From NCBI GenBank assembly GCA_964019155.1, contig OZ025244.1:4966419-5030418 (forward strand): a stretch of DNA of 64,000 nt, written 5' to 3'. The position numbers and the translations under genes are program-made. Under the pieces are notes generated by a model. That model was not told the origin of the DNA, did not search any database, and saw only the letters and a program-made list of their open reading frames with translations. This document shows, in pieces, positions 38,150 through 53,240 of this stretch. The DNA is from Osedax fenrisi. Lineage: Eukaryota; Annelida; Polychaeta; Sabellida; Siboglinidae. How positions within the stretch are numbered: the first letter of the stretch is position 1; each line of letters starts with the position of its first letter.

Positions 38150-40915
38150 TGAAAAAGTGATAAGCATATAAATAAAATAGATATATATTTTCTTGTAGTG
38201 AAATTAGACATTTACAAAACAATCGTATAAAATCACAGTTACCCTGGTTTACAAAAAAATATTAAAAATGCATGTAAAAAAAAAACAAAAATTATATATT
38301 AAATTCATTAATGATAAAAGCTTTGAAAATCTTATTATATACAAAAAATATAAAAATAAGCTTACTAGTATAATACGAAAATGCAAAAAAAATGATTATA
38401 CAAATTTACTTGATAATAGTAAGACTATTAAAAATACATGGTCTATATTAAATTCTATAATTAATCCGAGAAAACCCAATTTATTAAAAATTACGATAAA
38501 TATTAATGGAAAAGATTGTAGTGAGTCTACAATTTCAAATAAAATTAATTATCATTTCACTCAAATAGGTAATAAACAAGCTGATAAAATTGATGATATA
38601 CCTAAAAAATAATTTCTTGATTATTTAAATAATCGACATTTTAATTCTATGGTTTTATCTACTATATCAGCTAGTGAAATTTATTTAGCCATTAATAATT
38701 TTAAACCTAAAGTTTCTCGAGATGAACTTGACATATCCATGAAACTTATTCAAGAAATATCATCATCTATTATAGTTCCTTTAATGTATATTTTTAAAAA
38801 ATCATTTGATGATGGATTATTTCCTAGTTTTTTTAAAAGATCTAAAATTATCCCTATTTTTAAATCTGGTGATTGTAACGATTTTAATAATTATAGACCT
38901 ATTTCATTAACCTTACAATTTTCAAAAATGTTAGAAAAATTATTTTCAAATAGACTTTTATCTTTTTGTAATAAATTCAATATTATTAATGATGAACAAT
39001 TTGGTTATAGAAAAAATATAAGTACACTGAACTCAATTGAAACATTACAAAAGAAAGTTATAGAATCTTTGGACTCATATTGTGTAGGATTGTTTGTAGA
39101 TCTAAAAAAGGCGTTCGATACTGTCAACCATAGAATTCTAATTAATAAACTGTATTATTATGGAATAAGAGGGAAACCTCTTGATTGGTTGATTAACGAC
39201 AGACAACAATTCGTACAATATAATGAAAGTAAATCTGATATATATAATATTTGTTATGGTGTACCCCAAGGTTCTATTCGTGGACCATTACTGTTTTCTA
39301 TATTTATGAATGATATGATATTATGTTCTCCAGAAAATAAATTCATATTATTTGCTGATGATACTAATGTAATTATTTGTGATAAATCATCTAATAATCT
39401 AAATCATAAATTACAGTCAGCATGTGATGACATTTTTCTATGGTCTAAACTTAATAAATTATCCATAAATATAGGTAAAACGCACTGTATGTCATTTAAA
39501 AATGATATAATATTTAATATAAATATATATAATACTCTTTTATTTCAAGTAACTTCTACAAAATGTCTTGGAATAAATCTAGATACTTGTTTAAATTGGA
39601 AATGTCAACTGGCTTATCTTAAAAATATATTATTAAAAATTTTGTGGATCATAAAAAATGTTTCATACTTTGTAAATACATCTGCCATGATCAAACTATA
39701 CTATGCTTTATTTTATCCACATTTAATTGACTGTATAGAAATATGGGGTCATGGTTATGTATCAAACTTAAATAGCATATATTTAATTCAAAAAAAGATA
39801 TTAAAAATAATTTTTACAATATTATCTTTATATGATATTTATAAGTATAAGACTTGCATTTACATGTATTTACAAAATATTCAATAAATTGTACCATCCT
39901 ATTATTTTAAATCATTTTACCAGGAATAACTGTGATTTTATTCAACCTTATTTTAAATATAATTATATGAATAATACCTTAATTACATTCGGACCAAAAC
40001 TTTGGAATGATTTAAGTATAGATATAAGAAAGTCAAATTCTTTATCATTATTCTGTAAAAATCTTAAAATAATTTTATATAATACTTTTAATGCATTTAT
40101 TTTTAGTTTAAATTTTTATTTAATATATTTGACTTATGATAATATTTTTTTATAATTTTGTTTTATTTATTTGACACTATACAAATACTGACATTATATT
40201 ATATTTTGACATTATAAAAACACTGACTTTTTAAAAATTATTATATATGATTTTAAGATTGTATTATCTTCTATTTTATTTTTACATTTTTTGACATTAA
40301 ATGAATTACTTTGGGTTATATATTTATCTGTATGAACATCGAATATTGTTTAACCTATATTTATTTAATATATTTTCTTTTTTTTTCTTCTCTTTTTTTT
40401 CTCTTGTTTGTTTTACTTTTAACTGTTGGATATCTCATATTTAGTTCCACTATGTTATCTTTTAATTTAGATTATTTAATACTTGATGTAGTTATTAGCT
40501 TTTAATTTTATACTTCTATCATTTATTTATATTATTACATGATTACATTATTATATGATGATTACATTTAGTTACATGATAAGTTTAATTATATTTTATT
40601 AAATATTTTATTTTATTATATATTTTATTTATTTTTATATTATATATGTAAACAGGATAGTAGTCATAAGGTTAAATACCTCGAAAATCTTCTGAACATT
40701 TTATTTGTTCTTTTATTGTTTTTTTTCTCTCTTGCAATGATTGCAATAATGACATATATCTTATCTTATCTTATAATATTATAAAATTATTATTTATTTA
40801 TAACTATTATCTATAATGAAACTTATCATGTTAATAAAGGGGTAATTGTCTCGATAAGCAACACTGCTTCTACAATTACCTTGGCATTGCCTAAATCTGA
40901 TAATAATAATAAAAA
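38150..40915 (+). mobile_element. LINE family D (Jockey-like), 5' truncated
   Basis: A long RT coding region: linker (38,268-38,612), an in-frame TAA at 38,610-38,612, RT frame (38,613-39,887), then a +1 frameshift near 39,850 into 39,832-40,155. Motifs include GDCNDFNNYRPISL, EQFGYRKNISTLNSI, FVDLKKAFDTVNH, YGVPQGSIRGPLLFSIF, the intact catalytic FADDTNVII, and the C-terminal FGPKLWNDLSIDIR. The 3' UTR of about 750 bp ends in a (ATA)n/poly(A) tail (CTGATAATAATAATAAAAAA) at 40,895-40,918. The endonuclease domain is absent, so this is a dead 5'-truncated copy with only light damage. Confidence 0.87.
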
Positions 40916-41313
40916 AAAAATATATATATATATAATATATATCTATTTAATAAAATATAATTTATAAATAAATTCAATATTTAGTGACTAGTAACTTTTT
41001 TTACAAGACAACCTCTTTCCACCTAAATGTTAACATTTAAATGTATATATATATATATATATACATAGAATACGAGTCATGCATACAAATAAAATAACTA
41101 TAATAGTTTTAACTATTATATAATCAAATTAATTATTCAAATTTAATAAATAATACTATAAATAACTATCTACAATATTATATAATCGAATTAACGTTTA
41201 TAGTATTTTGGATATATCCACGCCATATAGTCCCACCCCTTGCGATTTCACCGGCTACAGTGAATATCCCCCTTTATATATATATTTAATTTGTATGCAC
41301 ATTATATTTTGAT

Positions 41314-41354
<41 letters not shown>

Positions 41355-41399
41355 GATCAAATGGAATAGTAGTAAACTATACAAAAATATGCTATTTAT
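40916..41399. other. Spacer with (TA)n tract
   Basis: AT-rich with (TA)n at 41,317-41,352. A less AT-rich patch at 41,215-41,270 (GTCCCACCCCTTGCGATTTC) shows no recognisable function. Confidence 0.5.
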
Positions 41400-42680
41400 A
41401 TATGTGAGTGTTATAATTTCTCTTTTACTTGTAAATCATACAATATTAATAAACAAATTATATCACTTACTTCTTTTACACTTAACTCTTAAACTTCTTC
41501 TACAAATTAAAGACATTAATGATTTGTTAATTAATAATTCTTTATATAAAAAACTTTAAGAAATAAATAATACATTTGATACTAGAAATGAATCATTTGC
41601 TGATAATGTTAAAAATAACAACACAAAATACACATTTCTCAATTAAATTTGTCAAATATTTCTATTTCACTTAATTCTTCCAGTTGTAATGTAAAACTAT
41701 TATAAATGAATCTAATATTGATAGTAATGGTATGGTTGTTATTGAAAATCTACCGAATTATATTATTTCCTACTATTTAATGAATCTACTATTAGTTATA
41801 TTTCCTTTAAAAATATGAAAGCTATATTATATTCTTCAAATATATATGCAAAGAATAATTTGTTTCAATTAGATTAATGTTGAAATAATTATTCATATTA
41901 CTGGATTTAAATGAATTTTTAATTATAAATCAAATAATTATCACCTATATAGCACTATTATTACTGATTTTAAATTATATCCGATTATGAGATTAATTAA
42001 TGGTGAGACTCATGTTTAGCTTATTTCAATAGTAAAAAAGAAGATTCTTCAATTCCTCAAACGGACTAAACTCGTTATGTACCATTGATTTAATCAATAC
42101 TAGATCTATTAATAACAATATTCATATTATTTTAGCCTATATTTCTGAATACAATCCGACAATCATTTATTTTACTGAAACCTATCTTCAAATAATATTT
42201 TAACATTACTTTGCTCTGTAATTTCTCAACTAATTTCATACTTATTCTTTTATTCGTAGTGACAGAGTTTATGGCATATGTGATGGTATTGGTACTATCA
42301 TTCATAAAGATTTATATATAATATCATAAATTGTCTTATATTTTCATATAGTAAACGATTATCTATAACTCTAAAATCTTCCAATGATATTTTTTTTAAA
42401 TTATTGTTATATATCGTCTACCTGATTATGATTTTACATATTTTTTTAATGAATTTTCTGATCTTGTTATTAATTCGAATATATATATATAATACTATAT
42501 TTGTGGGTGAGTTTAATTTTCATTATGGTTCTTTAATATCCCATAATCTTGAATTCAAATATATATTAAATTCTTTATCGCTAAAACAACATTTCCTAAG
42601 TAAAACACATTACCTAGGAAATATGTATGACTTAGTTTTAACAAATTCAGATATTGTATATGGTATACCAATTAAATGAA
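41400..42680 (+). mobile_element. LINE family C, 5' half copy
   Basis: Contains a decayed ORF1-like stretch (41,480-42,050), then the endonuclease start LINTRSINNNIHII, FTETYLQ (about 42,090-42,190), and 42,440-42,678 matching 35,260-35,490 closely (FVGEFNFHYGSLIS, where the other copy has GDFN). Homology to the 35-kb copy stops at about 42,678, so the 3' part is missing. GDFN to GEFN and several stops show it is dead. Confidence 0.78.
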
Positions 42681-42689
42681 AAATTAATT

Positions 42690-42850
42690 CTGCTATGTAT
42701 TTTATTTTTCTATACAGAAAAATAGGATTATTTCTGTACAGAAAATGATCACAGAAAAATAGAAATATATGACTCATTTTCTGTAAATAATTCACTTTAT
42801 ATACGGATTTCACGTAAGCAATGAAAAACGGAATTTACGTGAATACCCTA
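42690..42850. repeat. Dispersed repeat, copy 2 (inverted)
   Basis: The reverse complement shares CCGTTTTTCATTGCTTACGT and a following AAGTGAATTATTTACAG-like stretch with 33,905-33,980. It also contains an internal inverted pair of TTTCTGTACAGAAA type around 42,710-42,745. It begins where LINE family C homology stops. Confidence 0.55.
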
Positions 42851-43239
42851 TTATAATATCTATTACATCTATTATTATATCTATAGATGTGAAATACGTA
42901 TTACGCGGATACGGAGGTATTTAGTTTATCATGATTTTGTAGACGTGATTCTAAACAACTTTTTATTATGTCATATCGTAAACAATTTACACATCAAAAG
43001 TTACATTCATATAATATATAAATATTATATAGCATCGGATTCTATATATTAAAAAAAGAATAGTTTATTTTATATTTTCACATTTTATTGCTGAACCAAT
43101 TTTGTTTATTTCTGTCCTCGGTGTATATCAGTTATATTTGAAACTTACTAAGTATTATCACGATATTGTGCACACTATACTATACTATAGTATAGTACAT
43201 GAGGTTTTTATCCAGTAAACAACCCAGTAAATGGATACA

Positions 43240-43603
43240 ATCTACTAAACCACGTGATGTCTCGCTTTAAGATTCAAAGTTAACTCTTCACGCGAACGCA
43301 GAATTATAACTTAAGTTATACAACTGTAGTGTCGAGCGTCGCACGAGAGATATCACTTATAGCCGAAATCACGAAGTTTCGCTATCACATCTGCACGATA
43401 AACAATAATATTAATAGATAAGGGTTATTAATAAGCGGTCGTAAATCACGGCGGTGGCGGCCACCTGATAAAAACATATCCATAAACGTATGTATTCGTG
43501 AGGCGTTACGGTTCAGCGAACACGGCGAAGATTTCAATAAAACCGAGCCCGCGCCACTAATTTGGTGAAGTTAGAATTTCTCTCTAGTCAGGTCTACTTC
43601 GAG
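43240..43603 (+). promoter_or_regulatory. Promoter and 5' UTR region of M13 gene 2
   Basis: Base composition becomes balanced about 360 bp before the ATG. Visible are GATA-type words (ACGATAAAC near 43,394, AGATAAGG near 43,417, TGATAAAAAC near 43,467, the last also TATA-like), a CACGTGAT word at 43,251, and CG-containing words that are rare elsewhere. A pyrimidine-rich TTTCTCTCTAGTCAG just before the ATG could be a 5'-UTR splice acceptor. GATA motifs are common upstream of gut enzyme genes in animals; their use here is inference. No start site can be fixed. Confidence 0.4.
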
Positions 43604-44566
43604 ATGCTATTCGTTTACGCAGCCCTCGCCCTAGTGGTCAGTGCAGTGGTCAGCGGTAAGTACGCATACGATCGCTATAGATATCTCTCTTTGTTGTAAC
43701 CACACGGTTTTAGTGGACCGATGTTCACCTCATCTATTACGTAATATTAGTATCGATTGCGCGCGCAAATTAATTAACGAGAATATCGTATTAAACTTGA
43801 ATTGAATTTTAGTTATGTGATATTAAGTTGTATCTTGTCCCCGTATAATACTATTCATTATTATAGGGTATCTATAATTTGTATTGCCGTTATTAATGAA
43901 CTAATTGTTATATAGTATTATTTACATTAATAAAACCTATACGTATATTTAATATTTCGATTACTTAATTTATTGATTTAATTAATGTTATATACTTTAT
44001 ATAATTATTTAGGATAAAATACATTTTATTTAGATTATATTATTAAAATAAAACACACATTTAATTTTATAATATAATTATACTTATAATTTTCTTAGAT
44101 TTGAGAATATAATCATGTCTATTAATTTGTTTACATATATATATATATATAAAAAAAAAATTATTATGAATATACTTATTAGAATAATATAATTAATAAT
44201 ATATACATATATTATAATTTAAAATATTAATATTTAAATTTATAAACCATATCAATAATTAACACATTCAATATCGTTAATTTTCACACATGCTACATTA
44301 CACATTGTTGCCATACTATATGTTAATCTACTGATAACACACATTACATTAATGATTACGTAACAATGTTAATATTGCATAACCACATGATTACGTCACC
44401 TTCAGTTCCACAAGAGTCTAACTCCGCCGGACTATGTCTGTCTCCTACTTGCATCGTTACAGGTTTGCATCAACTATATGTCGTATAGGCAGTTTCGTAT
44501 ATACAGGATATAGAGTATATTATAGCCTCGTGACATATACAGTATACATTATCAAGTATATATATA

Positions 44567-44603
<37 letters not shown>

Positions 44604-45281
44604 TATATAATTAATATTATATAATACTATTTGAATATACATATAGATTTATATATACATCTGTACATACCTGGTATAGCTAGTTTCTATTACAATTAAT
44701 TATAAATTCTATAAAGTTGATATATTATCTAGTTTCCATACCATGAATATATAAACAGAGTGAAATAAAATAAATTTACATTCTATTAATAAAAAACCGA
44801 CTATAATTATTAAAATCGTACATTATCTATTTCAAATGGTTGTCTATTTACTAACTATAATTATAGTTATATATATATATAATAATTGTGAAATAAACCG
44901 CACGCGATATACCACTTGTATAACACTAGTTTATATATATATACAATACCTGCATCTATTTAGGAAGTATTGGGCATTATCTCGAGTGACTTACACAATT
45001 TTACAACCTCACACATTATTGGCGCGTTTATAAATAGAATGGTACACTCGAATCGTGATACTATTAATAGTATTTATTATCAGTATTAATAGTATTAAAC
45101 ACGTTATTAATAGTGTTTATTAATAATATTAACACGTTAAGTGGCTTGTTTATATTTTTATAACGACGTATTTAGAAATAACGTATTGAGTTCAGATTTT
45201 AATAGATGAACATATTATTTTATAAATATTATATTATGCTTAATTAATTAATCAGTCACACTTTAATTATTTCTAAATATT

Positions 45282-45322
<41 letters not shown>

Positions 45323-45701
45323 TTTGGGAATAATAATTTATAATATATAAGTAAAATCTCATAATAAATAGTGAAATAAGTTTTTATGTATTACGTCATA
45401 ATTAAATAACATGCATGCGTCATGACTCATCATACCCTACTCCGCGTTCATAGCTACTGCTTTAATGAGGTCTATGAACACAACCGTGGACCCTTGCGAA
45501 GATTTCTACGAGTACGCTTGCGGTAGATGGATCAAGGTTAGTCAATGGCATTCAAGGTCACACGATAACAAATATATAATATTTAATAAGGATAATTTAT
45601 TATAAATATTAACATAAATTATGGAAACAATCTATTATAATAATAAGGGAAAGTCCCTTATTACCGTCCCCTCCTAATACCGCCCCTCTCATATCTCAGT
45701 A

Positions 45702-45749
<48 letters not shown>

Positions 45750-47006
45750 CAAATAAGTATATATACATGAACTGTTAGTAATTTAATGGTACATATGAAT
45801 AAGTATTTTGTTTAAAAAAATATTCAATCCTACAATTGTTATTTGATAAAATTAAATATATTATAGTTTTACTTTTTAAATATTTGAATTATAATTTTTT
45901 ATATCATTGTAAATACTTTATTAATTCAAATAAAACATAATACTGTGCAAAATAAATTATTATAAAATTTAAAAAAGATCAATAAAATGTTTATAGAATT
46001 TAAAAAAGATCAATAACATGTTTATAAAATATTATAATGAGCATAATTATTTACCAATATATCTTAATTATAGCTATCCATATTGTTTTCCTATTACTGA
46101 TCCCTTAATTACCTTAATACCCCATATGATTTATAATATCCAATCAAACGATACCACAGTTTATTTTAATGCTGCGGTTAACATGATGCATAAATCGTAG
46201 AATCTCAGCTTTTTAAACTTATAGCTAGAGGTAATATAGTGGCATAATACGCGGCAACGTAAGCGAGTGCGGAGAGCGTAAATAAAAGTCAGCCATCTTG
46301 TTCAGACCAAATATAATTAAAATATAATTAAAATATTATATTATTTTATTTATTATTATTTTAGTGACAATATTTATATAATTCTAAGTAAGATATTCTA
46401 TATAACTAATTAACATGCGTTATATTTTAATTAAATTCCTTGATTTATAAATATAACATATGCATCCTCCATAGTTGTATCCCTTTTAGCAACGGTGTTA
46501 TCCAATTGTAGTCAACTACATTATATATTAATATATATGGCTTCGACCCATAGAGCTATAGCTATATAAGTAATATAAACACTATCCATTGCTTATTTCG
46601 TATATATAGTTCTTTTCATAGTTAATTTAAAGTTTAATATACAAATATAAAGTTTGAATATAATTTATTGAATTTTAAAATTTAAATTCACTATTACAAA
46701 ATTTCGTGAGTTTTTTAATTTATTTATGTCTGCTATTTTGATTATATATTATAATATTACAATTATTTCTACCACGAGTATTTAAGGGGATGGTAATATG
46801 AGAAGGGGATAGGTATTATGCACATGTATCTAAATACATACACCCCGGTGTATTCTTGTCAATATAATTATATCAAAAATATAAAATAGCAAAATTAATT
46901 ATTATCATAATATTACACTACTTACAAAATGTCAAATAAATATATTGAATAAGTTATTACAAATATATATTTAAGGGTAGGTAATAGTGAACTTTCCCCT
47001 AATTTC

Positions 47007-47046
<40 letters not shown>

Positions 47047-47411
47047 AATACATAGTTATAGTATTCATCCTATATGTGTATACTACCTACATCACCACCC
47101 CACCTATAGGACAACCCCGTACCATACTGGACTTCTGAGTGGGCTATTGTATACAAGATGAGGAATGAGGTCTACCATCAGATCATTGCTATCTTCAACA
47201 AAGGTACACAATCATCTAGTGAACCTACTGCACATAATAGTACACATTCTATTGCATACCATTAGTAAGCATATTACTATGTAAAATACTTATAGCTGTA
47301 TAATACCTATAGACAAATCTGTATAAAACCTTATTATATAAACTATATAGTAATAACTTTTGAGTAAAAATAACATTCTATAATTAAATATACAGTATAT
47401 AAAATATACTA

Positions 47412-47471
<60 letters not shown>

Positions 47472-48195
47472 TATTACGCGCTATACACGTCGCCATTGTC
47501 ATGTCCTCGCAGGACACACACGTGGAGACCCCGACGCAGTCCGTAAGGTGAAGGACGTATTCGGAGCTTGCATGGACCAGGCAACTATCGAGACCCGTCG
47601 CGAAAAGCCCATGATGGACGTTCTCGCTTCAATGGGAGGATGGCCCGTTCTGGAGACGAGTTGGAATGCAAACTCGTTCTCTATTCTCGATACCTTGATC
47701 AAGCTGAACGATATCGGTCTCTCTGTTAGTGCCGCACGAACGTAGGCATAGATATATGTATGTATAAGCGTATACGTATAACTATAGTTATGTTCAAATA
47801 CGCCGAGAGTGTAAACTATACTTGAATGGCATATTTAATTTCCTTATCCAATAATGATACACTTCTAGAACCCGACACGCAGGCAAACATCCTGCAATAG
47901 TATTATTATTTTGATTATATTATAATATTTAAATACCATCGCTAATAACATTTCCAAACATATCTATGTGGTACGTAAATTAATAGTGTTAACGTAATTA
48001 TAATCGCAATGCAGCCTCTGTTCGTACACGGAGTGTGGAGCGGATACAAGAAGGAAGACTGGTACGGATACTTCTTCCAGCTCGATCAACCTGAACTAAA
48101 CATGAAGCGCGAGTACTTCACCGACTCCCGTTACTCCAGGAATGTCGATTACTTGAAGACATTCGCCAAGGTAATGCTACATCTATGAGTGTATA

Positions 48196-48240
<45 letters not shown>

Positions 48241-50560
48241 GAAGCATATGTGGTTCAGTTGGAAATACGGCAGACACACAAGCAGCAGGGCTCGGGTTCA
48301 AGCCCCGTCCGGACCATTACAATAGGTCTTAAGATAATATTTAGAATTTATATTATATAATTGTATATAAATAAATGATCGGCTCTCGTTAAAACCATGG
48401 ATACCTTAACATGAGATCGGCTTCGAAAGGTCATTAGAGACATATATGGTTATAAGTGAAGACTTCATCTAAGTTTCTAGATGGAAAAACACTCCTCTAA
48501 AATAATAATAATAATAATAATAATAACAATATGTATATATGTAGATATTCATATGCATCATGATTCTGTAGTTACCAATAATGATGATGATTATGATGAA
48601 TTAGGTTTATTAGGTTCAAAAGATGATTATACATATATTGATATATACAAAATATACACTCATATAACTAACCCACAATGCAACATGATATTGTTTCGCA
48701 ACAATGAAGTAATAACCCTCCATTTTCTTACGTAACAATTTACACTCCTATATTACGTAATACTAATACCTACTAATTACGTAAGGACATGGCCAGAGCT
48801 CTAGGTTCCAAGGCTAGCGATATCGACAGACAGATGGATGATATGATTGATTTCGAAGTCGAATTAGCTAAAGTTAGTATACTATAGTGAACACTATAAT
48901 CTACAGGTGTAGTACTTAGGTGTCTTACGTATGTAATTGATTATATAATTTATAAATAATTTAATATTTTGATATTATTTATAAATTATAAGTTAATTAA
49001 TTTATATTCTTCAATAGTAAGACTATAAACATATTATTGGATACGGTACAAATACAAAATTACTTAAATACATTTAATTTTTTTAAATAAATATAATACA
49101 AATTACGCGATAAAACATAATCTATTTATATATAGCTAGTATCGTATTAAACAATAATTGTTAAGTTATTACACAAGTTAACATAGTCATACGTAATATC
49201 CGGTAACCCCGCTAACCCCGATGACCTTCCCCCCAGTTGACCGCCACATGGGCTGAGCGTAAGAACTGGGACAATGTATACGAGAAGCTCACCGTAGACG
49301 AGTTCGAGACCAAAAACACTAACCAGTTCGATATCGTATACTACATCAACAGACTTCTTCTCACCGCAAACCCAAGAAGCGAGATGGCTACTCGTAATAC
49401 CGTGATCATCAACTGGGGTACGTAAGCACATAGATGTGAACGAACGCGTCCACGTACTCGTTAACGAACACACTTATGAATGTACGCACGTAGATATCAA
49501 CGTACGCACCCATACACATAGTTACACGCGCATTCGTGCGAATACTATAAGCTTCATTGAGTTAAGATATATCAATACAGTAATACATAATAATTACACA
49601 CATATACAAACACATGCACACTAATACACTCTATTGTATACAAATATATAACACACTCCACCCCACTACAGGTAAATCTAGTTTCTGGAAGGGTCTTTCT
49701 AGCCTGATTAACCGTACCCCTAGTAAAACCGTTGCTAACTTCCTCGTATTCAACGTTGTATACAATACCGTTGGTTATCTGTCCCAGGGTCAGTTTGGAG
49801 CCATCGTCGATAAATTTGTAACGGTTAGTGTGTAGAGGTTGTCGGTGAGGTTTTAGTGACGGAAATAGGGGTGACCTGTGGGGTTTTAGTGGCAGTTTAG
49901 GGGTCGGCATACATTGCTATCATTCCATGGAGTGATTCTTATAAAGAGTGTACACTCTATAGTCACTATACACTATAGTCACTCCATGGAGTTTTAACTA
50001 GATTTTCATAATTTAATCATATCAAATTATTGTGAAATGATTTCATAATATATTCTTAAATATTTATAAAAAAATAAAACAAGGTATATCGGCAATTGAA
50101 ATAATATTTGTATATATATATATAAATATAATTGTATTATTTAAATTGAGATTTATTAATGTTAATGTATATATCACGATACTTATATTAGTTGTCTACA
50201 AACTTGCAACGAGTAACGCTCACTATCACCACCAATGTCATCATCACCCCATTACCCCTACCCAATACCCTTACAGCCTATTTGGGGAGCTCCCAGAGCT
50301 CCAGGTGCTCGTGATGGTATGTGTTCATGGGGATGTTCCTCCGACTTCTCATGGGCCGTAGGACGTATGTACATTGATAATCACTTCACTCCTCAAGCTA
50401 AGAGAACCGTTAGTCAATAGTGTTGTAAATGAGCGGTTCCGTTGGGTCAAAGTACGAGCATAGTACGTGAAGTTATTCGTGCGGAATAAATTAATGAATT
50501 AAATTAATTTAAACTTTAATTTAAAATCGAGATATTATAAGACTAATATTATTAAATATC

Positions 50561-50605
<45 letters not shown>

Positions 50606-51017
50606 ATATATATTTCTTTATATTTAATTAATTCTTTACATATATTCAAATCTTACAATGATTATATTTCACAATATGATTACTTTTACATGCAATGCTA
50701 TTACTGCTCCTAAAAGAACGACATAATGTGTACATCTCATATATTAATAACCTACACCATTGAATATCCACACCTCGTCTTCTAACACCTTCTTTAACCC
50801 TCCATCTCCCCGTCAGGCTAGCAGCATGGTAGAAGATATCCGTAATGTATTCATTGGTATGTTGTCTAAAGTATCATGGATGGACAGTACCGCTCAGAAT
50901 GCTGCTGTTGCCAAGGTAAACAATGACTTACCAATAGCTTAATAATTAGCGATAATGGGTGTTTTTTCATAATATAAATATTTTAATATTTCATTTATAT
51001 TTCATTAATAACTTATA

Positions 51018-51064
<47 letters not shown>

Positions 51065-52878
51065 TAATCATTTAAGTATTTATTTTAAATACCCATAAAT
51101 TATATACATGACATTTATTTTGATAAAAAAGTACGTTTTTAAATTAGTTAATGAATTCGATATAAAATAATGATTTATTAAATAGTTTCCTTGACTATTT
51201 ACCTATCTATAAATGTATTCATTATCATTAATGTAACCGTCTCATCACTTTCACCCCATCGCAGGCACGCGCCATCAAGAAGAACATCGGATACCCCGAG
51301 GCTCTGATGAAGGAGAACGAGATTGACGCAATCTACAGTATATTGAAAGCTGCAGGTAACACGTACTACGAGAACACCCTTAGCACCTGGACTCTACAAT
51401 GGAGAGGTATGCTCTTAAACTTCGGCAAGACATACGACCGTGATTCGTTAGTAACTCGAGTGTGTTAGCGGTGTGTTGTGGTGTTGATTTCTTGATAGAT
51501 TATTGTATTTTAATTATTAATTAATTTAGTTGTTTATTTATATTATATTTAATTATATTACTTTTTATTTATAGTCGCAAGTATAGCATATAAATAATTT
51601 CTAATTAAATTGTCATAATCAAAGAATAATAAACAAGTTAAAATAATGAAGAATAAAAATAGTTACCGTAACAATTAAGATTATAAATGTTTTAAAATTA
51701 ACGATAAATAATCGATGATAGAATTACAATTCATTTATTGATTTATAGGTTAATATGCTAAATTTATTAAGAGTTAACTAATTATATATATATATATATA
51801 TATAAATTATATATAAACGTATACATAAAATAAAACGTTTATATACAAATTATATATAACAAAATGAAAAATATAATAATCAATACAACCTATAATTTAT
51901 AAATATATAAATAATATATGTATAACAATATTATCGATAATAATCATTTAATGATAACAATAAGAATAATAATAATTATTATAAATAATATCATTAATGA
52001 TAACATTCACTACCGCTAGATGGAGTATGGGACCTACAACTGTGAATGCTTACTATGAGCCCGGTCTTAACAGAATTAGTTAGTATCCATGGTTACGTGA
52101 TTAGTGTCCGAAGTAATACACGTGACTCGTTAATGTGTTATGTAACCATCACGTGGTATTACGTAAGTTTATGTTATGTGGTTTAGTAATTAGCTAGTAA
52201 ACAAACCGATATATGTGTAACATGGCGATAAAAATACAAAAGAGTAAATATTGGAATATAAAATATTAGAGAAATTTAGAAAAGCTCGAAAGTGAATATT
52301 TTAGTTAAGTTCGTATTATTATAGAAACAAATATAAATCTATTTTATATAGAAGACATTTTTTTCTAGAATAAAACGAATTTAACTAAAATAATAAATAC
52401 TATTATAATAAATGATTATTGTTATTATATCATATATATCCGTTATATAAATACAATACACCAAACTCTGAACAGCTGTCCCTGCTGCCATCTTACAAGT
52501 ACCGTTCTACCACAAGGACTACCCCAAGTACCTGAACTTCGCCGGTATCGGTTACATCATAGGTCATGAACTCACTCACGGATTCGATAACTCCGGTTAG
52601 CCACACGTTACGTAATAGTTGCTACGTCATCACGTGTCTGATTACGTCATATGCTATGTTATAAACGTTATCTATACTTTTACTTTATTGATTATTAAAT
52701 AAATAACTCTACATAAATGTGACTAATAATTTTAATAGATTTGAATTTAAGATATTAGTATACTATAGATACTATATATTAATTAAAGCATGTTTAAGTT
52801 TTTATAAGTAAACATGTACTTAGTACGTAGTTTCTAGATGAGGTGAAAGGATTCTACCAAAATAACAATAACAATACA

Positions 52879-52925
<47 letters not shown>

Positions 52926-53191
52926 AATTCGAGTATACATACTGGCTACTATAATATTAAAACCTAACGTCAATACGATACATGTTAACACGTGACCAAT
53001 GTTCATTGATCATTGTACTTAATCACGCCCCTTATCACACGTGACTTCGCCCTACAGGAAAGGAATACGATCTTAACGGTAACGAGCGTCGTTGGTGGTC
53101 TGACGAAGTTATCGCCAAGTACTCGAAGAAAGCACAGTGCTTCGTGAAAATGGTAATAACAGATCCATATATATATATATATGTATATATA

Positions 53192-53240
<49 letters not shown>

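Noticed and set aside
38268..40155. Host reverse transcriptase gene
   Set aside because: Truncated LINE with an in-frame stop, a frameshift and a typical 3' tail; not a domesticated gene.
46018..46200. 60-residue ORF in intron 3 of gene 2 as an alternative exon
   Set aside because: AT-rich codon use unlike the M13 exons, no matching M13 segment missing from the protein, and it lies inside a transposon-like element.
48241..48311. Functional tRNA gene in intron 6
   Set aside because: Same SINE head as at 33.4 kb, with a non-pairing acceptor stem.
49147..49473. Minus-strand 108-residue ORF
   Set aside because: It is antisense to M13 exon 8, whose frame, splice sites and homology are clear.
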